A stretch of DNA of 64,000 nucleotides from Prevotella sp. KH2C16 (lineage in GTDB: Bacteria; Bacteroidota; Bacteroidia; Bacteroidales; Bacteroidaceae), in NCBI RefSeq assembly GCF_900113305.1, contig NZ_FOOW01000014.1, forward strand, positions 1 to 64,000. Direction: 5' to 3'. The notes below the pieces were generated by a model. The model was given only the letters and a program-made list of their open reading frames with translations, made no database searches and had not been told where the DNA came from. Shown here one piece after another: positions 25,258 to 34,111 of the stretch. How positions within the stretch are numbered: the first letter of the stretch is position 1; the number at the start of each line of letters is the position of its first letter. The translations under genes were made by a program, and so were the position numbers.

Positions 25258-25590
25258 ATGCACTTCTCTCATATGAGTATCAGATACTTTTTCATATTCT
25301 ACGGCAGGACTTTAAGAATAACCCTACCCGTTGCCATTGGGATAACCCTTCTGGCTAAAACTACTCCTCTATTGATTGAAGATGCTCTGAGAATCGGCTT
25401 GAAATGGTTTCCGACCTTTGCTCTTGCGGTTGATGCTTGCTATAGAATATTGTTTAAGAAGAAGGAATTCTATTTCTACCGTAATGGCTCATGGACTGTC
25501 GCGGGATTGTATACAGGTGCATTTATCTTCTCCGTATTCATTTCGGTTGTGCTTCACTTTACCTTTAAAATGATGATGAGATGGTATTAG
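25258..25590 (+). CDS. Small membrane protein, putative partner of the following ABC ATPase
   Basis: 110 residues (105 if translation starts at the second ATG, MSIRYFF). Three hydrophobic segments lie at about 20-40, 47-65 and 80-103, with a basic loop FKKKEFYFYRNG. The ATPase start codon lies inside its last codons, giving a 10-bp overlap and probable translational coupling. It is much smaller than a normal ABC permease. It may act as a minimal membrane subunit or an anchor. Codon use is more A+T-rich than that of neighbours such as nagB. No family is recognised. Confidence 0.65.
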   Translation: MHFSHMSIRYFFIFYGRTLRITLPVAIGITLLAKTTPLLIEDALRIGLKWFPTFALAVDACYRILFKKKEFYFYRNGSWTVAGLYTGAFIFSVFISVVLHFTFKMMMRWY

Positions 25591-26279
25591 AAGCAGATAG
25601 TATTATATTCAAGGTCGGTGATAGGGATATTCTCCGGGGTGCTTTTATTAAATGTGAGCTGGGAGAAGTCGTAGGCGTCCTGGGCAGGAACGGCTCCGGG
25701 AAGTCAGTTTTGTTTGAAATTATATTTGGAACACTGAAGGCTAACAACTCCTTTGTCCGTATTGACGAGCGTGTGCTGACCGGGAAGGCCTATCGTTCGG
25801 GACTGATTACATTCATGCCCCAGTTTGATTACCTGCCAAGACACCTCAAGGTCAAGACCATTCTGTGGACGGCAGCCATTCCCAGAGAAATTTATATGAG
25901 TGATGAGGTCATCAATCGCATCTGTAATCACAGGGTGAATGAACTGTCGGGTGGTGAGTTGCGCTATCTGGAACTTTTCGTGGCATTACACTCCCAGCCG
26001 CCTTTCATCATCTTGGACGAACCTTTTACGGGCATGTCTCCTATCGTAGTGGAGAAGATGCAGAAGGCTATCAGAGGCGCAAGCAAGAATCACGGTATCA
26101 TAATCTCTGACCATAAGTATAAAGTTCTGTGTTCACTGGCAGATAGAATCGTATATCTTGAAGAAGGCACTACGAAATATATAGAAAACATATCCGAACT
26201 TAAAGGTAAATACTATATGGGTTCTGAGGAGGAGATTCCCATGCCTTTTGTTTCAGAAAGGAGTGAAATAGGAGCATAG
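25581..26279 (+). CDS. ABC transporter ATP-binding protein
   Basis: 232 residues. Walker A is GRNGSGKS (about 35-42), the Q-loop lies in FMPQFDYLP, the signature is LSGGE, Walker B is FIILDEP and the H-loop is ISDHKY. All ATPase motifs are therefore intact. The only candidate membrane partner nearby is the 110-residue protein it overlaps. The cargo is unknown. The pair has its own promoter and lies between imperfect direct repeats, which suggests it moved or duplicated as a unit. Confidence 0.88.
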   Translation: MVLEADSIIFKVGDRDILRGAFIKCELGEVVGVLGRNGSGKSVLFEIIFGTLKANNSFVRIDERVLTGKAYRSGLITFMPQFDYLPRHLKVKTILWTAAIPREIYMSDEVINRICNHRVNELSGGELRYLELFVALHSQPPFIILDEPFTGMSPIVVEKMQKAIRGASKNHGIIISDHKYKVLCSLADRIVYLEEGTTKYIENISELKGKYYMGSEEEIPMPFVSERSEIGA

Positions 26280-26548
26280 CATGGGGCAGGAGCCCTGATT
26301 GTCTATATCTGATCCTAATGAAGAATGTGGAGATTACGAATCATGCAAAGGGAGACAGGGCTTTATTCCCGAGTGGAATATGGGGAGGGAAATCACTCAT
26401 TTTGAATTTCATAAAGATGCCCCCGACGGCTCAATGCATAGGAACCATGAAGTTGCGAGTATGAATTGTATTCAATTTTTTTTGTTGTCGTTTAGACATA
26501 TATATTTAATAGAAATAGCCAGATATGGAAAAATGGCAGCCCTGTTCT
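26280..26548. other. Gene-free spacer after the ABC cassette
   Basis: No convincing gene is seen. A rightward frame could begin at a TTG at 26299 and encode a peptide rich in Glu, Cys and Met, but it has no clear ribosome-binding site and runs antisense into the next gene. Confidence 0.4.
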
Positions 26549-26586
26549 CGCGAAACCCCAAATTTATTCTGGTCTTTCGCTCTTCT
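26549..26586. repeat. Right copy of the imperfect 38-bp direct repeat
   Basis: 33 of 38 positions match the left copy. It ends 20 bp before the stop of the outer-membrane barrel gene. Confidence 0.8.
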
Positions 26587-26606
26587 GCGGTCAGCTCATT
26601 ATTTTA

Positions 26607-28793
26607 TTATTGTTTCAGTTCAATGTCGTCGTTGCCAAACCCTTCTGCAGCCTTATGCTCGCGGAACTGTTTTCCGAAGTTCCATGTAATGTTTATTTGT
26701 AAATCGTTGTAATGCGTCTTTTGCAGCGATGTTTGGTGCATATTGGCAAAGTGGGTTGTGGTGCGGCTTGTGGTGAAGTAGCGCAACGAGTTCATTGCCA
26801 CTATGCTAAAGCCAAGCCTGTCATGGAAGAAGTTCTTTGAGACGCTTGCCCGGAAGAGGGGATGTTGGTGCGAGAGCGTGTTGAAGCCGTAGTTGTTCGG
26901 ATGATATGTGCCCCAGAACGAGTACACCCAGCTGCGTTTCGTGCGGTAGTTGAAGTTTAACATGCCGTAGCATCCGAAGCCTTGTGAGGGCAGCATGAGG
27001 GTCCTGTCGGCGAACGCCGGTGCTATGTCGTAGTTCGTGTAGTCGCCAGTTAATATTAGCGATGCATTCATCCGCCCTTCGCAGAGCCTCTGCGTCCAGT
27101 TCAGCGACAGCGATGCGTAGTCGCTTCGGCCGAGGTTTGAGTAAGTGGTGGCATTGAAATCTGTAGGCGAGAGGTAGGCCGCCTTTATTTGCTTGCTGTA
27201 TGATAGGCTCAGCGCGTCATTGTGCTGAACGCCGAGAGCCGTGTTGCCCACAAGTGTTTCATTCTTGCTGATCATGAGCGTGTCCTCGTTCATGTAGTCG
27301 ATGCTCGGGCGCGTAATGGTGCGTTGGTAGTTTGCAGAGAGCGATCCGTATTTCCCCATGCTGTAATTTATCCTCGCCGATGGCAGGAAATAATAGCTCT
27401 GCCTGCGACGCAGGTTGTCGGTCTCACCCTTCAGGATGGAGTAGAGCGAGAAATGTTTGCCTATCGAGCGCGAATGGTCGATGTATAATTGATGAACGGA
27501 ATATGTGCTCCAATCGGTTGACTGTGTGCCATTCTGCCGCCAGGTACTCTTCCAACCAAGACTGACATTGCCGCCAAGCCAGTCTATCTTCTCATTCTCC
27601 GACTTCAGGCTCACGCCATATTCGCGCATGTCCGACTCGTAGCGTGTCCTCGTGCCCAGTTTGTCTCGATATGAGTAGGAATAGTCTATGTAGCTTGCTT
27701 TCAGAAGCAGGCGGTTGGTATTAGTTATGTTATAGAATGTGTTGAGCAATGTGCCATAGGTCTCTATCTTGTCTTTGCTTCTCAGCTCGACGGAGTGGTT
27801 GTCAAAGTCGGTGATATGTTGTTTTATATTCGTGGCGTTGAGATTGTACACACCCCTTAATATTACCGACAACTTCTCTGAAGGATAAAAGCCCAGCTTC
27901 AGCAATCCGCCGCCCTGTGGCCCCTCGAAGCATCTGTCTTCGTGCATTGTCTCGTTCGCGTTGCCGTTGGAATAGCTCCTTGTTACATTGTTGGTAAGTT
28001 CAGGCTTGTTGTAAATTAATCCGGCGGTGGCATTCAACTCCCATTTAGGACTTTGATAGTTAATGCTGTTGTATGTCATCAACGAAGTGTAAACCAGGTT
28101 GAGGGTGTTCCGCGAGCTTCCGTAGAACTTGGGGCGTTCTCTCTTCTTGCGTATTATGTTTATAACGCCCGAGCTGTTGGCATTGTCATTGGCGTCGATT
28201 TCCTTGACTTCCACTCGTTCAATGTCGGTGGCGTTAAGGGAGCGCAGCTCGTCGAGGCTCGCTTCCACACCGTCGACTTGCAGACGGGCGTTGGCTTGCT
28301 TGCCAAGAATCTTGAATGCGGTACCGTCAGATTCTATTCTGGGTAGGAATCTCAAGGCTTCGTTGGCTTTGGTGTCTTTCAGGAAACTTCGTGTATCTAC
28401 GGTATAGACTGTCTTCTCGGCGTTTCCCTTGGCGATAGGGCGGAAAGCCTTGACCTCTACATCTCTCAAGTAGTATGTCTTTGGTATGAGTGTTATTCTT
28501 ATATCCTTGACAGTCGTCTTAATAGTTGTGTCTTTGTCTTGATAGAGTTTACTGTTGATGTGCAGGCGTGCTTCCGCGCAGTTGCCGATGTTTGCTTTGG
28601 CCACGCCGTGCTCGTTCGTAATTGCCTGCACTCTCTTGCCACATGCGTCTATGCGCAGGTTGATGTTCGGTAATGGCATTCCATTACTGTCGGATAAGGT
28701 TAAATATATAATCTGTGCTTTGGCATTAGTTGACAGCGTGAGCAGCAATATGACCAATGCACTTTTGCAAAAGGCGCAGACCAATTGCCTCAT
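26607..28793 (-). CDS. Outer-membrane beta-barrel protein with N-terminal carboxypeptidase-like domain
   Basis: About 728 residues from the ATG that gives MRQLVCAFCKSALVI; in-frame ATGs up to 28835 would add 14 residues. It has a signal peptide ending TNAKA, then a carboxypeptidase-regulatory-like beta-sandwich (about 28-110), a plug-like region (VYTVDTRSFLKDT, LQVDGVEASLDEL) and a long barrel with many Tyr, Ser and Arg. This is the outer-membrane barrel type that resembles TonB-dependent receptors but lacks an obvious TonB box. The ligand is unknown, and no SusD partner is adjacent. It could instead be annotated as a TonB-dependent receptor. Confidence 0.75.
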   Translation of the reverse strand: MRQLVCAFCKSALVILLLTLSTNAKAQIIYLTLSDSNGMPLPNINLRIDACGKRVQAITNEHGVAKANIGNCAEARLHINSKLYQDKDTTIKTTVKDIRITLIPKTYYLRDVEVKAFRPIAKGNAEKTVYTVDTRSFLKDTKANEALRFLPRIESDGTAFKILGKQANARLQVDGVEASLDELRSLNATDIERVEVKEIDANDNANSSGVINIIRKKRERPKFYGSSRNTLNLVYTSLMTYNSINYQSPKWELNATAGLIYNKPELTNNVTRSYSNGNANETMHEDRCFEGPQGGGLLKLGFYPSEKLSVILRGVYNLNATNIKQHITDFDNHSVELRSKDKIETYGTLLNTFYNITNTNRLLLKASYIDYSYSYRDKLGTRTRYESDMREYGVSLKSENEKIDWLGGNVSLGWKSTWRQNGTQSTDWSTYSVHQLYIDHSRSIGKHFSLYSILKGETDNLRRRQSYYFLPSARINYSMGKYGSLSANYQRTITRPSIDYMNEDTLMISKNETLVGNTALGVQHNDALSLSYSKQIKAAYLSPTDFNATTYSNLGRSDYASLSLNWTQRLCEGRMNASLILTGDYTNYDIAPAFADRTLMLPSQGFGCYGMLNFNYRTKRSWVYSFWGTYHPNNYGFNTLSHQHPLFRASVSKNFFHDRLGFSIVAMNSLRYFTTSRTTTHFANMHQTSLQKTHYNDLQINITWNFGKQFREHKAAEGFGNDDIELKQ

Positions 28794-28835
28794 CTTGGAT
28801 GCTACCATTCTGCCCATACGCCATACATTCCACAT

Positions 28836-29142
28836 AGGCCAGTGATATTTTTAGTTTGTTTTTCTGTGTTATTTGAATTAAATCGTTGGTAGTTTCTGCA
28901 AACTAAATAATAATAATTGAATTTTGCAAATTAATTTATATTTTTGGAGTCGCAAGCGTTTCTTTTAACAATAAAACATTAATTTTGCATTAAAGTAAAA
29001 TAACGAAGACAAGAATAAAGTATGTGATATCTTACCGTGTACCGTCGACCCTTGATTATTTTCTTGTTGCTTATATGAGAACCATGTTCCGGCTTAGTAA
29101 TGATAGTTTTAGAATGTTGAAAACAAAAAGAAAGGAGGACTC
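28836..29142. other. A+T-rich divergent intergenic region
   Basis: About 300 bp between the leftward barrel gene and the rightward helicase gene. No gene or clear hairpin is seen. It ends in AGAAAGGAGG, an unusually strong Shine-Dalgarno sequence for this phylum, 5 bp before the helicase ATG. Confidence 0.5.
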
Positions 29143-31857
29143 ATGAAAAGGTATAGCGAGTGGACTCCCGACGCCAGCCAGCAGGCGGTGATAGACGCCC
29201 ATGGAGGATACCATCTGGTATTGGCACCCCCGGGATGCGGCAAGACCCAGATTCTTACCGAGCGCGTGCGGAGAGCTCATGAGCAGGGCGTCGCCTATGA
29301 GGACATGCTCTGCCTTACTTTCACCAACCGTGCCGCCCGCGGCATGCAGGAACGCATCCACGAACGCATTGCTGACGGCGAGGTGTCGGGGCTCTATGTG
29401 GGCAACATCCATCGGTTCTGTTCCAAGTTCCTTTACGATAACGCCCTCATCGAGGCGGGCACTTCCATCATCGACGATGAAGATGCTCTGAGCATCCTTG
29501 CCCGTTACCTGGACGAGCAGGAAGACGAGGTGAAAGACGACTATCGGCGGCGGCGCGGCTATGAGGAGATTATCCAGTTCTCGCATTTCATGTACCAGAT
29601 TGAGCACGGGCATCCGAAGGCGCTCCGGCTGCATGCCGACTGTCTCTCGGCGGATGATGTGGAGGCCATGCGCCGGATATGTCGGGTGGAACGGCGACCC
29701 TTTGACGCAGCGGCGATGATCGATATCTACGAGCATACGGACTATTACTCCGACGCCGTGAGAACCGAGGCCTACGACTACGCCGTGCAACTGCTTGCCC
29801 TGCGCATGTTGCGCAAGATGCGCTATGCCCATGCCTTCAGGGCCTATCAGCGGCAGAACCATCTGATGGACTTCGAAGACCTGCTCCTCCTCACCTATGA
29901 TGCCCTGCGGAGCGGCGAAGACCATCGCCGCTATCCCTGGATACAGGTAGACGAGGTGCAGGACCTGAATCCCCTGCAGCTGGCCATCATCGACCTGCTC
30001 TCCACGCTCTGCCCGCAGTCTCCCGACGCGTCGGCCGGCGAGGTGCTCTATCTGGGCGACGAGCAGCAGGCCATCTTCTCTTTCATGGGTGCCAAGATGG
30101 ATACGCTCACGCAGTTGAAGACCCGTTGTAGTGGCTGCATCCATCACCTGAGCGTCAACCACCGTTCCCCCCGCTATCTGCTCGAGGTCTTCAACGAGTA
30201 TGCCGAGAGTCAGCTGGGCATCGACGAGGAACTGTTGCCCGATACCGCCGACGACCGGAAGGGCACGGGACGCGAACTGAAGATACTCTATTCCGACACC
30301 CTCGAGGGCGAATATGAGGATGTGGCTCGTTTCGTGGGCGGCCTCTTCATGGAATATCCGCAAGATACGACCGCCGTCATCGTCAGCTCCAACCGCGACG
30401 CCGACGAGGTGAGCAGCTGCCTTCATCGGCTACAGCTGCCCCATTTCAAGGTATCGGGGCAGGATTTGTTCTCCACGCAGGAAGTAAAGATGCTGCTTGC
30501 CCACCTGAATGTGCTCACGAACGAGAACAACTTCATCTGCTGGTCGCGCCTGCTGAAGGGGCTGGGCGTATTCCAGACCAATGCCGCCGCACGGGAGTTC
30601 ATGCGCAAGCTCTTCAACCGGGCGATGACGCCCACCGACTTCCTCCTTTACGACGATTCCACTTATGTGCAGGAATTCGTGGCGGCCTGTGAGCAGGAAG
30701 AGATCGTGGTCTTCGATACCGAGACCACGGGACTTGATGTCTTCGAGGACGATATCCTACAGATAGCCGCCGTCAAGGTAAGGAACGGGCAGAAGGTGCC
30801 CGGCTCCGAGTTCTCCATTTACATCGAGACAGAGCGTGAGATACCGCCCATGCTGGGCCCGATCGTGAATCCCATCATCGAGGAGCGCCGCCACCACGCC
30901 CTCTTGCCGCATGGGGAAGCTCTCACGAAGTTCATGGCCTATGTGGGGAATGATGTCCTGATAGGCCACAATGTGGAGTTCGACTATCACATTCTCGACT
31001 TCAACCTGAGGCGATACGCTTCCCATACCAACCTCCGCACGGACTGTCCGCGCTATTTCGACACGCTGAAACTGCTCCATATGCTCGCTCCCGACCTGCA
31101 CAGCTACCGCCTCGACGACTTCCGCAGGCAGCATCTTTTCGGGATAGAGGAGGATGAAGCCCATCTGGCCGATGTCGATGTGGACGACACGCTCAAGGTC
31201 TTGCACCATTGTTATGAGCAGGGCAGGGGAGCGCTGGCCTCCCAGACGGAGTTTCTCAGCCGCCAGAATGTACAGAATCGGATAGAGATTTTCCGCAAGG
31301 CCTATATGGAAACCTATTTCCACGCACGCGGACTGCTCTACGAACGCAGCTTTCGTTCGGCGGAGCCCGTGCTTGTGAGCGAGATGCGGAGCGTCTATCA
31401 GCACCTGCTGGAGGCCGGCAGGATGATGCCGATAGAGAAGCTCCACTATATCTTCGAGTATCTCTCGCACGACATCCTGCGCCCCGCCGAAGAGCCGTCG
31501 CTCATCGAACAGCTGCGGCAACACATCATGGAGATCAACACTTTGAAGGAAGCCGACCTCTGCAATTCGTCTACCATCACGGACCGGATATTCGTTACCA
31601 CCGTCCACAAGGCCAAGGGTCTGGAGTTCGACAATGTGATTGTCTTCGACGCAGTCGACGGGCGTTATCCCAACTATTATAATAAGGAAAATCCGAGGCT
31701 GCTCGAGGAGGACAAGCGCAAGTTCTATGTGGCCATTTCAAGGGCCAGGAAGCGGCTCTTCGTGTCGCAGAGCCTCACGCGGATTGACTACAAGGGTCAG
31801 CCTCACCGCAAGCTCCTCACGCCGTTCATGCAGACCATAGCACGCTTTTTCAGTTAA
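29143..31857 (+). CDS. UvrD/Rep-type helicase with an embedded DnaQ-like exonuclease domain
   Basis: 904 residues. Helicase motif I is APPGCGKT (about 29-36), motif II is VDEVQD, and motif IV lies near NHRSP. At about 518-700 a DEDDh exonuclease domain is inserted, with VFDTETTGLD (exo I), IGHNVEFDYHILD (exo II) and HLADVDVDDT (exo III). Helicase motifs V and VI follow (TVHKAKGLEFDN about 818, AISRARKRL about 867). I infer ATP-driven unwinding coupled to 3'-5' degradation in repair or recombination. It appears monocistronic, and the start is supported by a strong ribosome-binding site. Confidence 0.9.
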   Translation: MKRYSEWTPDASQQAVIDAHGGYHLVLAPPGCGKTQILTERVRRAHEQGVAYEDMLCLTFTNRAARGMQERIHERIADGEVSGLYVGNIHRFCSKFLYDNALIEAGTSIIDDEDALSILARYLDEQEDEVKDDYRRRRGYEEIIQFSHFMYQIEHGHPKALRLHADCLSADDVEAMRRICRVERRPFDAAAMIDIYEHTDYYSDAVRTEAYDYAVQLLALRMLRKMRYAHAFRAYQRQNHLMDFEDLLLLTYDALRSGEDHRRYPWIQVDEVQDLNPLQLAIIDLLSTLCPQSPDASAGEVLYLGDEQQAIFSFMGAKMDTLTQLKTRCSGCIHHLSVNHRSPRYLLEVFNEYAESQLGIDEELLPDTADDRKGTGRELKILYSDTLEGEYEDVARFVGGLFMEYPQDTTAVIVSSNRDADEVSSCLHRLQLPHFKVSGQDLFSTQEVKMLLAHLNVLTNENNFICWSRLLKGLGVFQTNAAAREFMRKLFNRAMTPTDFLLYDDSTYVQEFVAACEQEEIVVFDTETTGLDVFEDDILQIAAVKVRNGQKVPGSEFSIYIETEREIPPMLGPIVNPIIEERRHHALLPHGEALTKFMAYVGNDVLIGHNVEFDYHILDFNLRRYASHTNLRTDCPRYFDTLKLLHMLAPDLHSYRLDDFRRQHLFGIEEDEAHLADVDVDDTLKVLHHCYEQGRGALASQTEFLSRQNVQNRIEIFRKAYMETYFHARGLLYERSFRSAEPVLVSEMRSVYQHLLEAGRMMPIEKLHYIFEYLSHDILRPAEEPSLIEQLRQHIMEINTLKEADLCNSSTITDRIFVTTVHKAKGLEFDNVIVFDAVDGRYPNYYNKENPRLLEEDKRKFYVAISRARKRLFVSQSLTRIDYKGQPHRKLLTPFMQTIARFFS

Positions 31858-31933
31858 GCCAGTCCCTTTAAGCAAGGGCAAAAAGAAAAGAGACTCCTTG
31901 TGGAAGCCTCCTTTCCGTGAATTTTATAAGTGG

Positions 31934-33928
31934 TTAATCCTGTGTATCCATTTCCCCGGCCTTGGGCCTTGTGGCGATGATGAAGTAGGTGATGAGCAGC
32001 AGGTAGGCCGCCAGGGAGAGCAGCTCCGAGAGATGGTTTGCCCACCAGGCTTCGTAGTTGAACTCCAGTCCGCCGAACTTCAGCAGCGCGCTCACCACTC
32101 CCATCAGGGCTCCGCCGGCAATAAAACCGCTGGCAATCAGCGTTCCCTTTTCACCGCGAGCCTTGTTCAGCTTCTCGTCCTTGCTGCGAGTGGTTACGAA
32201 CCAGTTGACCGCTCCGCCGATGACCAGCGGTATATTCAGCTGGATGGGAATGAACATTCCGAGGGCGAAGGCCAGCGCGCTGATCTTGCAGCGGTCGAGA
32301 ATCAGGGCGATGACGGCACCTATCGCGTAGAGCAGCCACGGCGCCCCCTGCCCGTTCATGAGGGGAGCGATGACGGCGGCCATGGCATGTGCCTGTGGTG
32401 CGGCCAGCGCGTCGCTCTTGAATCCGTAGGTCTTGTCGAGCAGAATCATCACTCCGGCCACGGTTGCCGCCGCGATGACGGTGCCCAGGAACTTGAAGCT
32501 CTCCTGCTTCTTCGGGGTCGTCCCGAGCCAGTAGCCTATCTTCAGGTCGGTGATGAAGCTGCCGGCCATGCTCAGGGCGGTGCACACCACGGCTCCCATC
32601 AGCAGCGCGGCCAGCATGCCGGCCTCGCCTTTCAGGCCGACGCCGACCATTACCACCGAGGCCAGGATCAGCGTCATCAGGGTCATGCCCGATACGGGAT
32701 TGCTGCCGACGATGGCTATTGCGTTGGCGGCCACCGTGGTGAAAAGGAACGCGATGACGGCTACGAGCAGGATGGCAACGACTGCGTGCAGCAGGTTGAA
32801 GTCCATCACGCCCATGTAGAAGAAGGCGAAGATAACGAGAATGGTGAGGACAGAGCCGATGGCGATGATCTTGAAGGAAATATCACGCTGCGTGCGAACC
32901 ACCTCTTCCAGTCCTGCGCCTTTGCCTTTCATCTCCCGGGCAGCCAGTCCCACGGCACTCTTGATGATGCCCCAGCTCTTGATGATGCCGATGATGCCGG
33001 CCATGGCGATGCCTCCGATGCCTATGCTGCGGGCATAGCTGGAGAAAATCTGCTCGGGGCTCATGGCTCCCACGGCGGTCGTGATGGTCGGGTCCCACTG
33101 GTTGAGCACGGTGTCGGGGAAGAGCAAGGCCATGCCCGGCACGACGAGCCACCACACGGTGAGCGACCCGAAGGTGATGATGGCCGCATAGCGAAGCCCG
33201 ATGATATAGCCCAGGCCCAGCACCGCGGCTCCCGTATTCACCTTGAACACCAGCTTGGCATGGTCGGCCAGCTGTTGTCCCCAGCCGAACACGCGCGAGG
33301 TGAAGTTCTCGTTCCACAGCCCGAAGGTGGCCACGGCGAAGTCATAGAGACCGCCGATGAGACCGGCAAACAGTAGCGGCTTGGCCTGGCTGCCGCCCTT
33401 CTCGCCCGAGACGAGCACCTGCGTGGTAGCGGTGGCCTCCGGGAAGGGGTATTTGCCGTGCATGTCCTTCACGAAATACTTGCGGAAGGGTATGAGGAAG
33501 AGAATGCCCAGCACACCTCCCAGCGACGAGGCGATGAATATCTTGAGGAAGCAGGCCTCCAGATCGAGCATGTAGATGGCGGGCAACACGAAGATTGCGC
33601 CGGCCACGACGGCGCCCGAACAGGCACCGATGCTCTGGATGATGACATTTTCCCCTAACGCGTTCTTGCGCTTGGCTGCAGAGGAAACGCCGATGGCGAT
33701 GATGGCGATGGGGATGGCAGCCTCGAAAACCTGACCCACCTTGAGGCCTAAGTAGGCAGCGGCGGCCGAGAAGAGCACCACCATGAGCACGCCCCAGGTT
33801 ACCGACCAGCCGTTCACCTCGGGATAGGTCTTGTCTGCCCTCATCACGGGCTGGTATTCCTCGCCGTCCTTCAGTTCGCGAAACGCATTCTCGGGCAGAT
33901 TTACTGCTTCTTTCTCTTTGTCTTCCAT
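31934..33928 (-). CDS. OPT family oligopeptide transporter
   Basis: About 664 residues from MEDKEKEAVNLP; an upstream in-frame ATG lies beyond the promoter and is rejected. At least 14 hydrophobic segments follow a short cytoplasmic head containing GWSVTWGVLMV. Further blocks (YLGLKVGQVFEAAIP, NPVSGMTLM) fit the OPT family, which imports oligopeptides or metal chelates with protons. It is monocistronic. The exact substrate cannot be read from the sequence. Confidence 0.9.
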   Translation of the reverse strand: MEDKEKEAVNLPENAFRELKDGEEYQPVMRADKTYPEVNGWSVTWGVLMVVLFSAAAAYLGLKVGQVFEAAIPIAIIAIGVSSAAKRKNALGENVIIQSIGACSGAVVAGAIFVLPAIYMLDLEACFLKIFIASSLGGVLGILFLIPFRKYFVKDMHGKYPFPEATATTQVLVSGEKGGSQAKPLLFAGLIGGLYDFAVATFGLWNENFTSRVFGWGQQLADHAKLVFKVNTGAAVLGLGYIIGLRYAAIITFGSLTVWWLVVPGMALLFPDTVLNQWDPTITTAVGAMSPEQIFSSYARSIGIGGIAMAGIIGIIKSWGIIKSAVGLAAREMKGKGAGLEEVVRTQRDISFKIIAIGSVLTILVIFAFFYMGVMDFNLLHAVVAILLVAVIAFLFTTVAANAIAIVGSNPVSGMTLMTLILASVVMVGVGLKGEAGMLAALLMGAVVCTALSMAGSFITDLKIGYWLGTTPKKQESFKFLGTVIAAATVAGVMILLDKTYGFKSDALAAPQAHAMAAVIAPLMNGQGAPWLLYAIGAVIALILDRCKISALAFALGMFIPIQLNIPLVIGGAVNWFVTTRSKDEKLNKARGEKGTLIASGFIAGGALMGVVSALLKFGGLEFNYEAWWANHLSELLSLAAYLLLITYFIIATRPKAGEMDTQD

Positions 33929-33954
33929 TTGTCTCAAAATTATGGTATTGACTG

Positions 33955-33985
33955 CAAAGATAAAGATTTCCCGATAGACTCCCAA
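33955..33985 (-). promoter_or_regulatory. Promoter of the OPT transporter gene
   Basis: TATCTTTG (33955-33962) and TTG (33983-33985), 20 bp apart on the minus strand. It decides the start codon at 33926-33928. Confidence 0.65.
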
Positions 33986-34036
33986 ATATATCCTTGCGTT
34001 TTTTAGGCTCCTGTCCGCACATTTAACTAAATATAT

Positions 34037-34067
34037 TTGTTCTGTGAGAAGTAAAAGGCTAACTTTG
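34037..34067 (+). promoter_or_regulatory. Promoter of the M6 peptidase gene
   Basis: TTG (34037-34039) and TAACTTTG (34060-34067), separated by 20 bp. Confidence 0.65.
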
Positions 34068-34111
34068 CATTCGTTTTTCTAAAATCGAGAATTTAAGCCA
34101 ATACACTTAAA

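Noticed and set aside
26299-26712. A possible rightward gene from a TTG start after the ABC ATPase
   Set aside because: No ribosome-binding site or recognisable motif is seen, and its second half is antisense to the barrel-protein gene.
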